A stretch of 63,004 nucleotides of DNA from an uncultured Clostridia bacterium (GTDB lineage: Bacteria > Bacillota > Clostridia > Oscillospirales > Ruminococcaceae), in assembly GCA_947631535.1 (NCBI GenBank), contig CANRLU010000002.1, positions 1 to 63,004 on the forward strand, in the 5' to 3' direction. Position 1 is the stretch's first letter. Every line of letters starts with the position of its first letter. A program made the translations under genes and the position numbers. This document shows, piece after piece, positions 1 to 8,198 of this stretch. The notes under the pieces are model-generated. The model was not told the origin of the DNA. It was given only the letters and a program-made list of their open reading frames with translations, and searched no databases.

Positions 1-657
1 GGCTCTGCGGAGGTCGCCCTTGCGGTGAGGACCGTCGAGGATCATCTGGTCGCCGGTGTAGGCGTGAATGGTGGACATAATGCCGCTCTGAATGGGAGCA
101 TAGTCGTTAAGAGCCTTGGCCATAGGAGCGAGGCAGTTGGTGGTGCAGGAAGCCGCGGAGATGATGGTGTCGTCCTTGGTGAGAGTATTCTCGTTTACGC
201 CGTAAACAATAGTGGGGAGGTCGTTTCCTGCGGGAGCGGAGATAACGACTTTCTTTGCGCCGGCGTCGATATGAGCCTGGCTCTTGGCCTTAGAGGTGTA
301 GAAGCCGGTGCACTCGAGCACAACGTCTACGCCGAGCTTGCCCCAGGGAAGATTCTGGGCCTTGGGCTCTGCATAAATGGTGATCTCCTTGCCGTCAACG
401 ATGATGGCGCCGGGGGTGACGACGGTCTTGCCGTCTTCGCCGTATACGGCAGGCTTTACGTCTACGGTGTGAAGGTTCTCGCCGATCTTTCCGCAATATC
501 CGCCCTGAGCGGTATCATACTTGAGAAGATGAGCGAGCATCTCGGGGTTGGTGAGGTCGTTGATGGCAACGATCTCATATCCGGGAGCGTTGAACATCTG
601 GCGGAAAGCAAGACGTCCTATTCTTCCGAAGCCGTTGATTGCAACTTTTACTGACAT
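1..657 (-). CDS. gap: glyceraldehyde-3-phosphate dehydrogenase, type I (3' end cut by window edge)
   Basis: Glycolytic enzyme oxidising glyceraldehyde-3-phosphate to 1,3-bisphosphoglycerate with NAD+ and phosphate in the cytosol. The 219 N-terminal residues are present: the Rossmann start [16 protein letters not shown], the NAD-binding INDL segment, and the catalytic-cysteine motif SCTTNCLAP at about residues 155-163, followed by the [10 protein letters not shown] segment. The ATG at 655-657 has a strong AGGAGGT ribosome site just upstream. The remaining roughly 115 residues, including the C-terminal part of the catalytic domain, lie beyond position 1. Family identity is certain; downstream glycolytic partners cannot be seen. 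Confidence 0.97.
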   Translation of the reverse strand, partial: MSVKVAINGFGRIGRLAFRQMFNAPGYEIVAINDLTNPEMLAHLLKYDTAQGGYCGKIGENLHTVDVKPAVYGEDGKTVVTPGAIIVDGKEITIYAEPKAQNLPWGKLGVDVVLECTGFYTSKAKSQAHIDAGAKKVVISAPAGNDLPTIVYGVNENTLTKDDTIISAASCTTNCLAPMAKALNDYAPIQSGIMSTIHAYTGDQMILDGPHRKGDLRRA

Positions 658-699
658 ATGAATTACCTCCTGTAAATTTATGCGCTTTATTGCACCTAT

Positions 700-728
700 A
701 TATTACACCAAAACATTCCTCTTTGCAA
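700..728 (-). promoter_or_regulatory. putative sigma-A promoter of gap
   Basis: On the minus strand TTGCAA (723-728) and TAATAT (700-705) are separated by 17 bases, about 45 bases upstream of the gap start codon. Fair but not perfect consensus match. Confidence 0.5.
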
Positions 729-808
729 GTCCTTTGTAAAAAAAATATCAATAAATTTTCCGAACAAAGACGAAAAAAATATACTTACGCAAAAAAACAA
801 AAAAATTC

Positions 809-837
809 TTTACTATTCGACAAAAAAATGCTATACT
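809..837 (+). promoter_or_regulatory. putative sigma-A promoter for the GHKL ATPase gene
   Basis: TTTACT (809-814), 17-base spacer, TATACT (832-837), followed about 30 bases later by the AAGGAGG ribosome site of the gene at 870. The same hexamer pair occurs upstream of galE. Confidence 0.55.
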
Positions 838-869
838 GAATCATAATATAAATCAAAAGGAGGGCAAAT

Positions 870-1622
870 ATGAGCGATATCGGGCATATGGGAATAGACC
901 CGAGGCTTTTGAGCGAATATCTCACCCGAGCCGTTTCCATTGATCAGGAACTCAATCACCGTCTCGAAGCCGCCGAAATGTTTGAAGAAGCAAGGCTTCT
1001 TCGCGAGCAGGCAAGATGCTGCCTGCGCTCGCTTGCGCAGATACAGAACTGGTTTGAAGCGGCAGCCTACAGCGAGGGCAGAGTTGAACCGTCGGTGTTC
1101 AGTCTGTCCGAGACCGTTGAGGATATTTTCGGCACAGTCCGCTCGAAGACGAGAAACGTAAGAATAAAGTTCGGCGCCGAGATAGAAGCCGGCATTTTCT
1201 GCACGGCCGATCCCGAGCGCTTTTCGGCCTGCCTTATCAATCTTATAGTAAACGCCTTCCAGAACGTCGATCAGGACGAGGGCGAGATAAAAATATCGGT
1301 AAAGCGTTTTTCCGATTACGCCGCCGTTTCTGTAATAGACAACGGCTACGGAATGACAGGCTCGGAATTTTCGAGCCTCCTCTCGCGCGAAGACGGCGCC
1401 TGCGGATTCGATATCCTGAAAAAATTCTGCGAGAGCGTCGGCTTCCCGCCCATTGCCGACACTAAAGAAAACGGCGGCTTCAGCTTGACCGTAAGGCTTC
1501 CGCTTGCGCCGCCGTCAAACGACATTGAATTCAGGTCCGACATAGTGCGTATGGATATGGGCGTATTTTCGCCGGCGTCTCTTCTCATCTACAAGTACGA
1601 TGGCGCGTCGGTAGCTTTGTAG
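870..1622 (+). CDS. soluble GHKL (histidine-kinase-type) ATPase, function unknown
   Basis: A 250-residue protein with a helical N-terminal half (about 1-85; the stretch around 30-60 is rich in Glu/Arg and could be the dimerising helix) and a HATPase_c domain (about 90-215). The N box is visible as NLIVNAFQNV, the G1 box as DNGYGM, and a terminal GGFSLTVRLPL strand fits the G2/end of the fold. There is no membrane segment, no sensor domain and no obvious phosphorylatable His in an H box, so it is either an anti-sigma/serine kinase-like protein or a stripped histidine kinase. No response regulator lies next to it. An AAGGAGG site precedes the ATG. It ends 3 bases from the convergent gene at 1626. 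Confidence 0.75.
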   Translation: MSDIGHMGIDPRLLSEYLTRAVSIDQELNHRLEAAEMFEEARLLREQARCCLRSLAQIQNWFEAAAYSEGRVEPSVFSLSETVEDIFGTVRSKTRNVRIKFGAEIEAGIFCTADPERFSACLINLIVNAFQNVDQDEGEIKISVKRFSDYAAVSVIDNGYGMTGSEFSSLLSREDGACGFDILKKFCESVGFPPIADTKENGGFSLTVRLPLAPPSNDIEFRSDIVRMDMGVFSPASLLIYKYDGASVAL

Positions 1623-1625
1623 CTC

Positions 1626-2144
1626 TCATTCGCTCTCTTCCTCGGCGAGCTTTTTTAGATATCTCTTATGGGCGATAAGATAGCTCACTATGCACAGCGC
1701 TGCTTCGATTATAACGCCTATGAGCGCGTATATCTGCGGGTCGTCGCTGACTCTCGAGAACCAGTAGCTCGTAAAGTAAAGCCCCTCTACAAGCATAACG
1801 ACCTTTTTGTCCGTCATATATTCAAGGATGAATACCGGCGCATAGTATACCGCCGCCGTGAGGATAACGATTATCGAGACAATGATGGGGTCATATGTAC
1901 CGTAGGCGGTGTGTCTTCTTGCGTCGTCTCTGAAAAGCCAGCCTAAAAGCCACACGGGAATGAGCCACGAAATAAAGCTCAGCATTTCGGGACTGCTGTA
2001 AAGCGCGAGCCTTGGGACAAACGTTCCCACTATCCCGAGAATAGCCGTTCTGCCGATTATCGTGGCAAAAATATTTATCAGCCAGAACAGGCCGAGCCTT
2101 GCCCAGCCGTAAAGCATTGTCCGCAGACTGTCTCTTTCTTCCAT
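1626..2144 (-). CDS. integral membrane protein, unknown function
   Basis: A 172-residue protein with about four hydrophobic spans, roughly residues 12-40, 52-72, 85-110 and 138-160, and a charged C-terminal tail (KRYLKKLAEEESE). The start ATG at 2144 is preceded by AAGGAGGC. I recognise no family motif. It converges with the GHKL ATPase gene, leaving only 3 bases between the two stop codons, so no separate terminator is visible there. Confidence 0.7.
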   Translation of the reverse strand: MEERDSLRTMLYGWARLGLFWLINIFATIIGRTAILGIVGTFVPRLALYSSPEMLSFISWLIPVWLLGWLFRDDARRHTAYGTYDPIIVSIIVILTAAVYYAPVFILEYMTDKKVVMLVEGLYFTSYWFSRVSDDPQIYALIGVIIEAALCIVSYLIAHKRYLKKLAEEESE

Positions 2145-2256
2145 GATGATGCCTCCTTGATGTCGCAGGATAAAACCGCATTTGTTTAATTACATTATAG
2201 CACGTTGTTTCAATTTTATCAAGAGTATATGCACAAAAATCGAAAACTCACTTTCG

Positions 2257-2635
2257 TTTGCCTCGCTCGCCGCTCGGCAAATGGGGAACCCCTTAATAGG
2301 GTTCCCCACACAAAAACAGTCCACCGGACTGTTTTTGCTTCCCTTCCTGATTTTTGTTTAGTAATAGGATTTCGCAGCCTGCAATGCGGCGCCGAAAAGT
2401 GATATGAAGGTAACGCAGTCACGCCGCATCTGTCGTTCGCTTCGCTCTCGACCCAAATGCCCTGCGCCTCGACTCTCGCCAGCCGAGATATGCGATTATT
2501 TCTCCGCAAGCACGAGCGGGCGGAGCCATATATGCCCGCGAAGTGTGAGCGGCAAGAAATAACGCCTATCTTTTTGAAAAAGGCTCGACCGAAAACTTTT
2601 AAGTTATTTTTGCTCAAACAGAATACTTTCTGCAC
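2257..2635 (+). repeat. structured intergenic repeat, copy A (plus orientation)
   Basis: This 379-base block fills most of the gene-free stretch 2145-2685. It begins TTTGCCTCGCTCG and ends ACTTTCTGCAC. It holds two perfect tandem hairpins: a 10-bp stem (2282-2291 with 2299-2308) around loop CTTAATA, and a 12-bp stem (2311-2322 with 2326-2337) around loop ACC. Then follow a shared block ending GGATTTCGCAGCCTGC, a middle part not shared with copy B, and a shared tail GACCGAAAACTTTTA. The same blocks in the same order occur inverted at 8844-9099. A short open frame crosses it, but the hairpins and partner copy suggest a non-coding element. Confidence 0.8.
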
Positions 2636-2667
2636 AAAAAAGCGCCCCGTGGGGCGCTTTTTTTGCC
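2635..2667 (-). terminator. bidirectional intrinsic terminator
   Basis: Stem AGCGCCCC / GGGGCGCT with a two-base loop, flanked by A and T runs on both sides. It lies downstream of the cysteine-rich mini-protein gene on the minus strand and closes repeat copy A on the plus strand. Confidence 0.8.
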
Positions 2668-2685
2668 TGAGCAGAGTTTTTGCGG

Positions 2686-2841
2686 TCAGTTGCAGCCGCA
2701 GCCGCAATCGTTGTTGCCGCATCCGCAGTTGTTGTTGCAGCCGCAGTTGTTGTTTCCGCAGGAGTTGCAGCCGTTGAAGCCGAAGAGGATTATCAGGATG
2801 AGAATGATGATCCACCAGTAGCCGTTTCCGAAGCAATTCAT
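2686..2841 (-). CDS. 51-residue membrane mini-protein with Cys-Gly-Asn-rich tail
   Basis: The protein has a short N-terminus (MNCFGNGYWW), one strongly hydrophobic span (about residues 10-21), then a low-complexity tail built of NCGC/NNNC units with eleven cysteines in its last 27 residues. The ATG at 2841 is chosen because AAGGAGA sits 8 bases upstream; an earlier in-frame ATG at 2880 has no such site. Proteins of this look are often annotated in Clostridia as 'chorion class high-cysteine' proteins, an uninformative name. The single gene is followed by a strong terminator. Metal binding or spore-coat/surface cross-linking are possibilities only; the function is unknown. Confidence 0.7.
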   Translation of the reverse strand: MNCFGNGYWWIIILILIILFGFNGCNSCGNNNCGCNNNCGCGNNDCGCGCN

Positions 2842-2994
2842 AAAATATATCTCCTTCATGTAGTTTTTGAAGCACTTCAATACTTCATACTACAGTTTAT
2901 GAAACCGGCGCAAATGTGTTACAGTTTTGTTTGAGCGTAGGCAAGCGGTCGGCGGCATACAATTTATCGGGAGTGATTATAAACGGCAGAACTG

Positions 2995-3011
2995 CCGATA
3001 ATTGTTATCGG
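2995..3011. promoter_or_regulatory. palindrome in the clpC-like leader
   Basis: CCGATAA, TTG, TTATCGG: a perfect 7-bp inverted repeat 27 bases before the chosen start codon, directly preceded by another small inverted repeat (CGGCAG AA CTGCCG). It could be an operator or a leader hairpin. It does not match the CtsR heptad repeat. Confidence 0.4.
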
Positions 3012-3037
3012 AATACTTTCGGAAAGGAATGACGGAT

Positions 3038-5380
3038 ATGTTTGAATTCAACGAAATGTTCGGAAACGACAGCTTCACCGACCCTGCTTTAAGAGCAGTC
3101 AGCCACGCTATTCGCCGCGCATCGCAGATGGGCCACACCTACGTAGGCACCGAGCATCTTCTGCTCGGACTTTTAAGCGAGGAAGGCTCGGCGGCGGCAT
3201 CTATCCTCGCAAGGTTTTCAGTGAGCTATAAGGCTGTGGAGCAAAAGATCTACGAGCTCATCGGCACGGGCGAGCCGACTACGGTGACGGGCGCGCAGCT
3301 CACTCCGGCGGCAAAGCGCTGCATACGCTTTGCCAAGCGCACCGCCTGCGACGTGTCAAACACAAAAACCGGCACCGAGCACATTCTCTGCGCGGTTTTG
3401 AATCAGCAGAACTCCACCGCAAGGAGTATCCTTTACGACCTCAACTGCAACATTTCCCGCCTCTACACAACGGCGGGGGAGGCCGTTGAAAAGAGCGCCG
3501 CCCTCGGAGGTCAAAAGGAGCAGCCGAAGCTTGCGCAGCTCGAAAAATACGGCCTCGATATGGTCGAGCGGGCAAGAAAGCAGGGCTACGACCCCTGCGT
3601 TGAGCGCGATGCCGAGCTCGAACGAATGATAGAGATCCTTATGCGGCGTGGAAAGAACAACCCCTGTCTCGTAGGCGAGGCGGGAGTCGGGAAAACCGCT
3701 ATAGTAGAGGCTTTGGCCGCAAAGATCGCAAACGGCAGCGTTCCGCAGCCCATCGCCGGAAAGAGGATATTCTCGCTTAGTCTCACATCGCTCCTTGCCG
3801 GTGCGAAATACCGAGGCGACTTTGAGGAGCGTCTGAAAGCCTGCATAGACGACGCAAGCCGTACCGGCGACGTTATCCTGTTTATCGACGAGCTCCACAC
3901 GCTCGTAGGCGCCGGCGCCGCCGAGGGAGCCATAGACGCCGCGAATATCCTGAAACCGATGCTCGCGCGCGGAGAGCTCCGCCTGATAGGTGCCACGACC
4001 TACGACGAATACCGGCGCACCGTTGAGGGCGACAAGGCACTCGAGCGCCGCTTCTGCGTGATAAAGGTAAACGAGCCTTCGCAGGAGGCCGCTGTGAAAA
4101 TGCTTATGCGCCTTAAGCCGAAGTACGAGCAGCATCACAAGGTCGTGATAGAAAAAGAGGCCATAGAGGCCGCCGTGAGCCTCTCGGCAAAATATATGAC
4201 CGACAGATACCTCCCCGACAAGGCGATCGACGTCATCGACGAGGCTTGTGCATCTGTAAAGCTGAAAGACTTCACAGGTTCCGAAACAAAGGGCGATCTC
4301 TCCTCGGCGTTCAACGATTACGTTTCGGGGAAGATCCCCAAAGAACGCTATTTTGAAGAGCTTTTCAGGCGCACCGGCAACCCTGCCGCAGCTCCGACGG
4401 TAATGGCGGCAGACGTGGAAAGGATAATCACTTTACAGACGTCGGTCCCGCAGGAAAAGCTCCTTGCCGACAGATCCGATGAAGTTCTCAAGGAGCTTTC
4501 CGCCCGGATAATCGGCCAGAGCGGAGCTATAGATTCTCTGGTGAACGCTCTTAAGCGCTCGGGCGCAGGGCTGCGTGCAGGGGAGGGTCCCATTGCGGCG
4601 GTTATGTTTTCTGGGCCGACGGGCGTCGGAAAGACCGAGCTTGCGCGCTCACTCGCAAAGTGCCTTTTCGGCGGCGAAGATTCCCTTATAAGGTTCGATA
4701 TGTCGGAGTTCTCCGAGCGCTACAGCGTCTCGCGGCTGATAGGCTCGCCGCCGGGATACGTAGGCTTCGGGCAGGGCGGCGAGCTCACCGAAAAGGTGCG
4801 ACGCAGGCCGTCGAGCGTGCTTTTGTTCGACGAGTTTGAAAAAGCCGACCGCGAGGTGGCGGCACTGCTCTTGCAGCTCTTGGACACCGGCTTTCTCACC
4901 GACTCCAACGGTCGAAAGGTCTCGTTTAAGAGCACCGTTGTTATTTTGACCACCAACGCTCTGCCGTCGAGCGGCTCAGCATGCGGGTTTTCGGGAACAG
5001 CGCCCGCCGACGGCGGCGCAAGGGGAGGGCTCTCAAAGGTGTTTTCCTTTGAGCTTATGAACCGCATCGACGCTGTCTGCACGTTCAGGCGTCTTTCAAA
5101 GGAAGACTGCGAAAAAATAGCCTCTATGCGGCTCGAAGCCCTTGCCGAAAGGGCGCAGCTAAGAGGGATAAATCTCGAATTTGACTCGGGGGTGGCGGAG
5201 GCCGTCGTCAACGCCGCCGATTACCGCACTTTCGGAGCGAGAGAGATATCGAGGGTGATATCCGAAAAGCTCGAAGACCCGCTCGCCGATATGCTTCTTT
5301 CGGGCGCGAGCGGCACCGTAAAGGCGGTATCCGACGGCAGCTCCATCAGCTTCGAGCAGCTGCCGGTGCTGTCGGCATAA
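3038..5380 (+). CDS. ClpC-like AAA+ ATPase (Hsp100), without a recognisable M domain
   Basis: A 780-residue double-AAA+ unfoldase, likely the partner of the ClpP protease or a disaggregase. It has a Clp N-terminal repeat domain (about 12-150; TYVGTEHLLLGLL and GTEHILCAVL), D1 Walker A GEAGVGKT (about 212-219), Walker B FIDELH, D2 Walker A GPTGVGKT (about 525-532), Walker B LLFDEFEKA, and a C-terminal D2-small domain. The place where ClpC carries its UVR/M coiled coil is a short, dissimilar segment (about 405-445). An ACGF sequence in D2 might be a ClpP-docking loop; this is uncertain. ATG 3038 is chosen for GGAAAGGA 9 bases upstream; ATG 3029 and TTG 3002 are less well placed. No ctsR, mcsA or mcsB lies nearby. 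Confidence 0.9.
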   Translation: MFEFNEMFGNDSFTDPALRAVSHAIRRASQMGHTYVGTEHLLLGLLSEEGSAAASILARFSVSYKAVEQKIYELIGTGEPTTVTGAQLTPAAKRCIRFAKRTACDVSNTKTGTEHILCAVLNQQNSTARSILYDLNCNISRLYTTAGEAVEKSAALGGQKEQPKLAQLEKYGLDMVERARKQGYDPCVERDAELERMIEILMRRGKNNPCLVGEAGVGKTAIVEALAAKIANGSVPQPIAGKRIFSLSLTSLLAGAKYRGDFEERLKACIDDASRTGDVILFIDELHTLVGAGAAEGAIDAANILKPMLARGELRLIGATTYDEYRRTVEGDKALERRFCVIKVNEPSQEAAVKMLMRLKPKYEQHHKVVIEKEAIEAAVSLSAKYMTDRYLPDKAIDVIDEACASVKLKDFTGSETKGDLSSAFNDYVSGKIPKERYFEELFRRTGNPAAAPTVMAADVERIITLQTSVPQEKLLADRSDEVLKELSARIIGQSGAIDSLVNALKRSGAGLRAGEGPIAAVMFSGPTGVGKTELARSLAKCLFGGEDSLIRFDMSEFSERYSVSRLIGSPPGYVGFGQGGELTEKVRRRPSSVLLFDEFEKADREVAALLLQLLDTGFLTDSNGRKVSFKSTVVILTTNALPSSGSACGFSGTAPADGGARGGLSKVFSFELMNRIDAVCTFRRLSKEDCEKIASMRLEALAERAQLRGINLEFDSGVAEAVVNAADYRTFGAREISRVISEKLEDPLADMLLSGASGTVKAVSDGSSISFEQLPVLSA

Positions 5381-5419
5381 ACCAACTCCGCCGGAAATAC
5401 TTTCAGTTTATTTAAAAAG

Positions 5420-5447
5420 CGCAGCCGAACTTAGTCGGCTGCGTTTT
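5420..5447 (+). terminator. intrinsic terminator of the clpC-like gene
   Basis: Perfect 9-bp stem CGCAGCCGA / TCGGCTGCG with a six-base loop, followed by TTTT, 40 bases after the stop codon. Confidence 0.8.
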
Positions 5448-5461
5448 AGCATGCAAAAAAT

Positions 5462-5490
5462 CAAAACCACCGGTATCTCCGATGGTTTTG
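5462..5490 (-). terminator. terminator-like hairpin after the acetyltransferase operon
   Basis: AAAACCA...TGGTTTT stem with an inner CGG/TCC part and A/T-rich flanks, placed between the clpC-like terminator and the end of the minus-strand gene at 5511. It could stop transcription from both sides. Confidence 0.55.
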
Positions 5491-5510
5491 TTTATTTGTT
5501 TCACTCGCTA

Positions 5511-5993
5511 TCATTGCTCTGTTCGGTCTTTTTTATAAAGTACCAGTGTCATTTCGTCGCTGACCGTCTTTTGCTCTTCGGTTTTGCGATACCCCATTTT
5601 CTCATACAGATGACAGCTGCCCGCCTCCTGCAATATTGCATAGAGCTCCCAACCGAATTTGCCATGTATCCTCTCGGCCTCAATGATCGCTTTCTGCGCA
5701 ATGCCCTTATTCCTGTACGGCGGCATAATGAAAATGGGGGATATCCTTTTCGGCTTATTCTTCTCTTTCGTATCGATTATTCTGACCGCGCCCGCAACGG
5801 CACCGTCCGCCAAAATGAAATAGTAATATGTATACGGCTGACTCAGTCGGGCAGCTGTTTTTTCCTGCGGCTCTGCGGCGGGATTCGTCTCTCGGTCATG
5901 ATATCTCTTATACGTCTCCGCGAAAGATTCCGTCTGCATCTTCCAAAGCCGTTCGGCGTCATTTAACCCTGCGCGGATCAGCTTTACTTCCAT
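5511..5993 (-). CDS. GNAT-family N-acetyltransferase
   Basis: A 160-residue GNAT protein. Motif A (acetyl-CoA pyrophosphate loop) is readable as PPYRNKGIAQKAI at about residues 93-105, preceded by the beta-4 strand RISPIFI and followed by LYEKMGYRKT, typical of the fold's end. The substrate is unknown. The ATG at 5993 sits 8 bases after GGAGG; the TTG two codons earlier is too close. It follows radA by 18 bases and is probably the last gene of the cwlD-radA transcript. Confidence 0.85.
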   Translation of the reverse strand: MEVKLIRAGLNDAERLWKMQTESFAETYKRYHDRETNPAAEPQEKTAARLSQPYTYYYFILADGAVAGAVRIIDTKEKNKPKRISPIFIMPPYRNKGIAQKAIIEAERIHGKFGWELYAILQEAGSCHLYEKMGYRKTEEQKTVSDEMTLVLYKKDRTEQ

Positions 5994-6011
5994 AGTCAAG
6001 TCCTCCGAAGC

Positions 6012-7379
6012 TCACTTTATCGCCTCAAACGCCTGCCTTAAGCTGCTCACGCCGATTATCTCTATGTCGTCGAAGACTTTTATGTTTTTGAGCGAATGGC
6101 GCGGCACTATGCACTTTGCGAACCCCAGGCGGCGTGCCTCCTGTATGCGCTGTTCGAGGTGTGAGACCGAGCGTATCTCTCCGCCGAGACCTATTTCGCC
6201 GAAAGCTATCACGTCGTCGCCTATGGGCTTGTCGGTCAGCGAGGAATAGAGCGCCATCGCCACGGGAAGGTCGGCCGCAGGCTCGTTTATCCGCAGACCT
6301 CCGATTATGTTCACATAAACGTCGAGGGCTCCGTAGTAGAACCCGAGCCGCTTTTCGAGCACCGCAAGAATGAGCCATACTCGGTTGAAGTCAAAGCCTG
6401 TCGTGACCCGTCTCGGAGCGCTCAAACCGCTCTTTGCGACGAGCGCCTGCACCTCGGCAAGGATAGGCCTCGTGCCCTCCATAGCGCATACCACGCAGCA
6501 GCCCGAAACACCTTTCGGCCGCCCCGAAAGAAGCATCTGCGACGGGTTCTCGACCTGCTCAAGACCGTTGTCGCGCATCTCAAAAACGCCTATCTCGTTT
6601 GTAGAGCCGAAGCGGTTCTTTGCGGCTCGGAGTATTCGGTAGGAGAGGTTGCGGTCGCCCTCAAAGTAGAGCACCGCGTCAACGATGTGCTCCATAACTT
6701 TCGGACCTGCTATCGCGCCGTCCTTGTTGACGTGGCCGACTATGAAAAACGGTATCTCCTCCGACTTTGCCAGCCTCATAAAGAGGTTGGCACATTCCCT
6801 TACCTGCGTTACGCTTCCCGGCGCGGAGTTTATTTCGGCTACCGACATCGTCTGTATGGAGTCGATGATAACTATGTCGGGCTTGTTGGCCGCAACGGTG
6901 TCGGCAACGGACTGCGCGTCGGATTCAGTCAGAAGATCGAGATTTTTGCAGCTCACGCCGAGGCGGTCGGCCCGAAGCTTTATCTGCCTTGCCGATTCCT
7001 CGCCCGAAACGTAGAGGATATTATATTCGTCGCCGAGGTAGCGGCATATCTGCAAAAGGAGCGTAGACTTGCCTATGCCCGGCTCGCCGCCCAGAAGCAC
7101 GAGCGAGCCTTTTACGAGCCCGCCTCCGAGGACTCTGTCGAGCTCGTTGAAGCCGGTCTTGTATCTCACTTCCGACGATTCCGAGAGGTCTACGTCGTTG
7201 AGGTTCACCACTTTTTGCGATACTCGCTGCGATGTTCTTACCGCACCGCTGCTTTTTGATATAACGGGCGCGGTCTCTTCAAGGGTGTTCCATTCACCGC
7301 AGTTCGGGCAGCGGCCGTTCCACTTCGGGCTCTCGTATCCGCAGGAGCGGCACACAAATACGCTTTTTGCCTTCGGCAT
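6012..7379 (-). CDS. radA: DNA repair protein RadA/Sms
   Basis: RecA-like branch-migration ATPase that acts on recombination intermediates. All hallmarks are present in 455 residues: an N-terminal C4 zinc finger (CRSCGYESPKWNGRCPNC), Walker A GGEPGIGKST at about residues 95-104, Walker B DIVIIDSIQ, the RadA-specific KNRFGSTNE motif, and a C-terminal Lon-protease-like domain (about 290-450). Full length for the family. The start has AGGAAG upstream. It lies between cwlD (22 bases) and the acetyltransferase (18 bases). Confidence 0.97.
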   Translation of the reverse strand: MPKAKSVFVCRSCGYESPKWNGRCPNCGEWNTLEETAPVISKSSGAVRTSQRVSQKVVNLNDVDLSESSEVRYKTGFNELDRVLGGGLVKGSLVLLGGEPGIGKSTLLLQICRYLGDEYNILYVSGEESARQIKLRADRLGVSCKNLDLLTESDAQSVADTVAANKPDIVIIDSIQTMSVAEINSAPGSVTQVRECANLFMRLAKSEEIPFFIVGHVNKDGAIAGPKVMEHIVDAVLYFEGDRNLSYRILRAAKNRFGSTNEIGVFEMRDNGLEQVENPSQMLLSGRPKGVSGCCVVCAMEGTRPILAEVQALVAKSGLSAPRRVTTGFDFNRVWLILAVLEKRLGFYYGALDVYVNIIGGLRINEPAADLPVAMALYSSLTDKPIGDDVIAFGEIGLGGEIRSVSHLEQRIQEARRLGFAKCIVPRHSLKNIKVFDDIEIIGVSSLRQAFEAIK

Positions 7380-7401
7380 AATTATTTACTTCCTTTCGTT
7401 T

Positions 7402-8148
7402 TCAGGACGCGCTCGGGCCGCCTGCTTCAAATATGTAGTCGCAGAGGCTCTTATATATCGCAAACGCGACCTGTGACTGGTATTCGTCGCTTTCAAGCTT
7501 TGCGGCTTCTTCGGGATTTGAAAGAAAACCGCACTCCGCCATAACGGCGGGACATTCGGCGTTGTGGAGAAGGTAGATGTCGGTCCCGACGGGCTTTATC
7601 TCGCGGGTGTTTTCAGGTTGGAGCAGCGAGGCAAAGTTGCCTTGAAGTATGGCGGCGAGGTGCTCGCTCTCGGAGCTTTCCTCGGGGTAAAACATCTGCG
7701 CGCCGCTGTATTTCGGGTCGGTGAACTGGTTCTGATGGATAGAAACGAAAACGGCGTTATCAAATGAGTTTATGATGTTCAGGCGGTTGGCCATATCCGA
7801 TTTTTTCTGATTTCCGAGGCCGGTTATACCGGTGTCGTGAATAGAGCGGTCGGTGTCGCGGGTAACTTCCACCCTAAAGCCGGTGAATCTCAGCATTTCT
7901 CGGAGCTTCAGCAGTATATTCAGGTTTATATCCTTTTCCTCCGCGCCGTTCACGCTCACGCAGCCGCTGTCTATCCCTCCGTGACCGGCGTCAAGAACTA
8001 TCACCGGCAGAGAATTTTCGGCCTCGGCTCCGACGGGTACGGCCTGTTCGGGCAGAGAAGACGTTTTTATGAATCCGAAGACGAGCAGGTAGGTGCAAAG
8101 AAGCACTATAAGCGCGCCGACGCGGTTGACCCAAAGTTTTTTTAACAT
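7402..8148 (-). CDS. cwlD: N-acetylmuramoyl-L-alanine amidase, CwlD type
   Basis: A 248-residue Amidase_3 enzyme with one N-terminal membrane anchor (about residues 10-30). The zinc-site motifs are present: LDAGHGGIDSG, the Glu in GAEEKDINLN, SIHQNQF, and the catalytic-Glu segment AECGFLSN near the C-terminus. In Bacillus the homologue makes muramic-lactam in spore cortex together with PdaA; the similar size and single anchor make CwlD the best match, although a vegetative amidase is not excluded. GGAGGT precedes the ATG. The order cwlD-radA suggests one transcript; a sporulation promoter was not identified. Confidence 0.85.
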   Translation of the reverse strand: MLKKLWVNRVGALIVLLCTYLLVFGFIKTSSLPEQAVPVGAEAENSLPVIVLDAGHGGIDSGCVSVNGAEEKDINLNILLKLREMLRFTGFRVEVTRDTDRSIHDTGITGLGNQKKSDMANRLNIINSFDNAVFVSIHQNQFTDPKYSGAQMFYPEESSESEHLAAILQGNFASLLQPENTREIKPVGTDIYLLHNAECPAVMAECGFLSNPEEAAKLESDEYQSQVAFAIYKSLCDYIFEAGGPSAS

Positions 8149-8198
8149 ATTGTTACCTCCGTAGTCTTTTTTACAAGACTATGAGGTTGTCTTCGGAA

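Noticed and set aside
2205-2402. Short open frames crossing repeat copies A and B that encode similar peptides (PLNRVP..TVHRT)
   Set aside because: The similarity follows from the shared DNA blocks; frames differ in length and end, there is no ribosome site, and the stems covary, so a peptide product is unlikely.
2970-3037. CtsR operator in front of the clpC-like gene
   Set aside because: The heptad direct repeat GGTCAAA-type sequence is absent; only unrelated palindromes are found.
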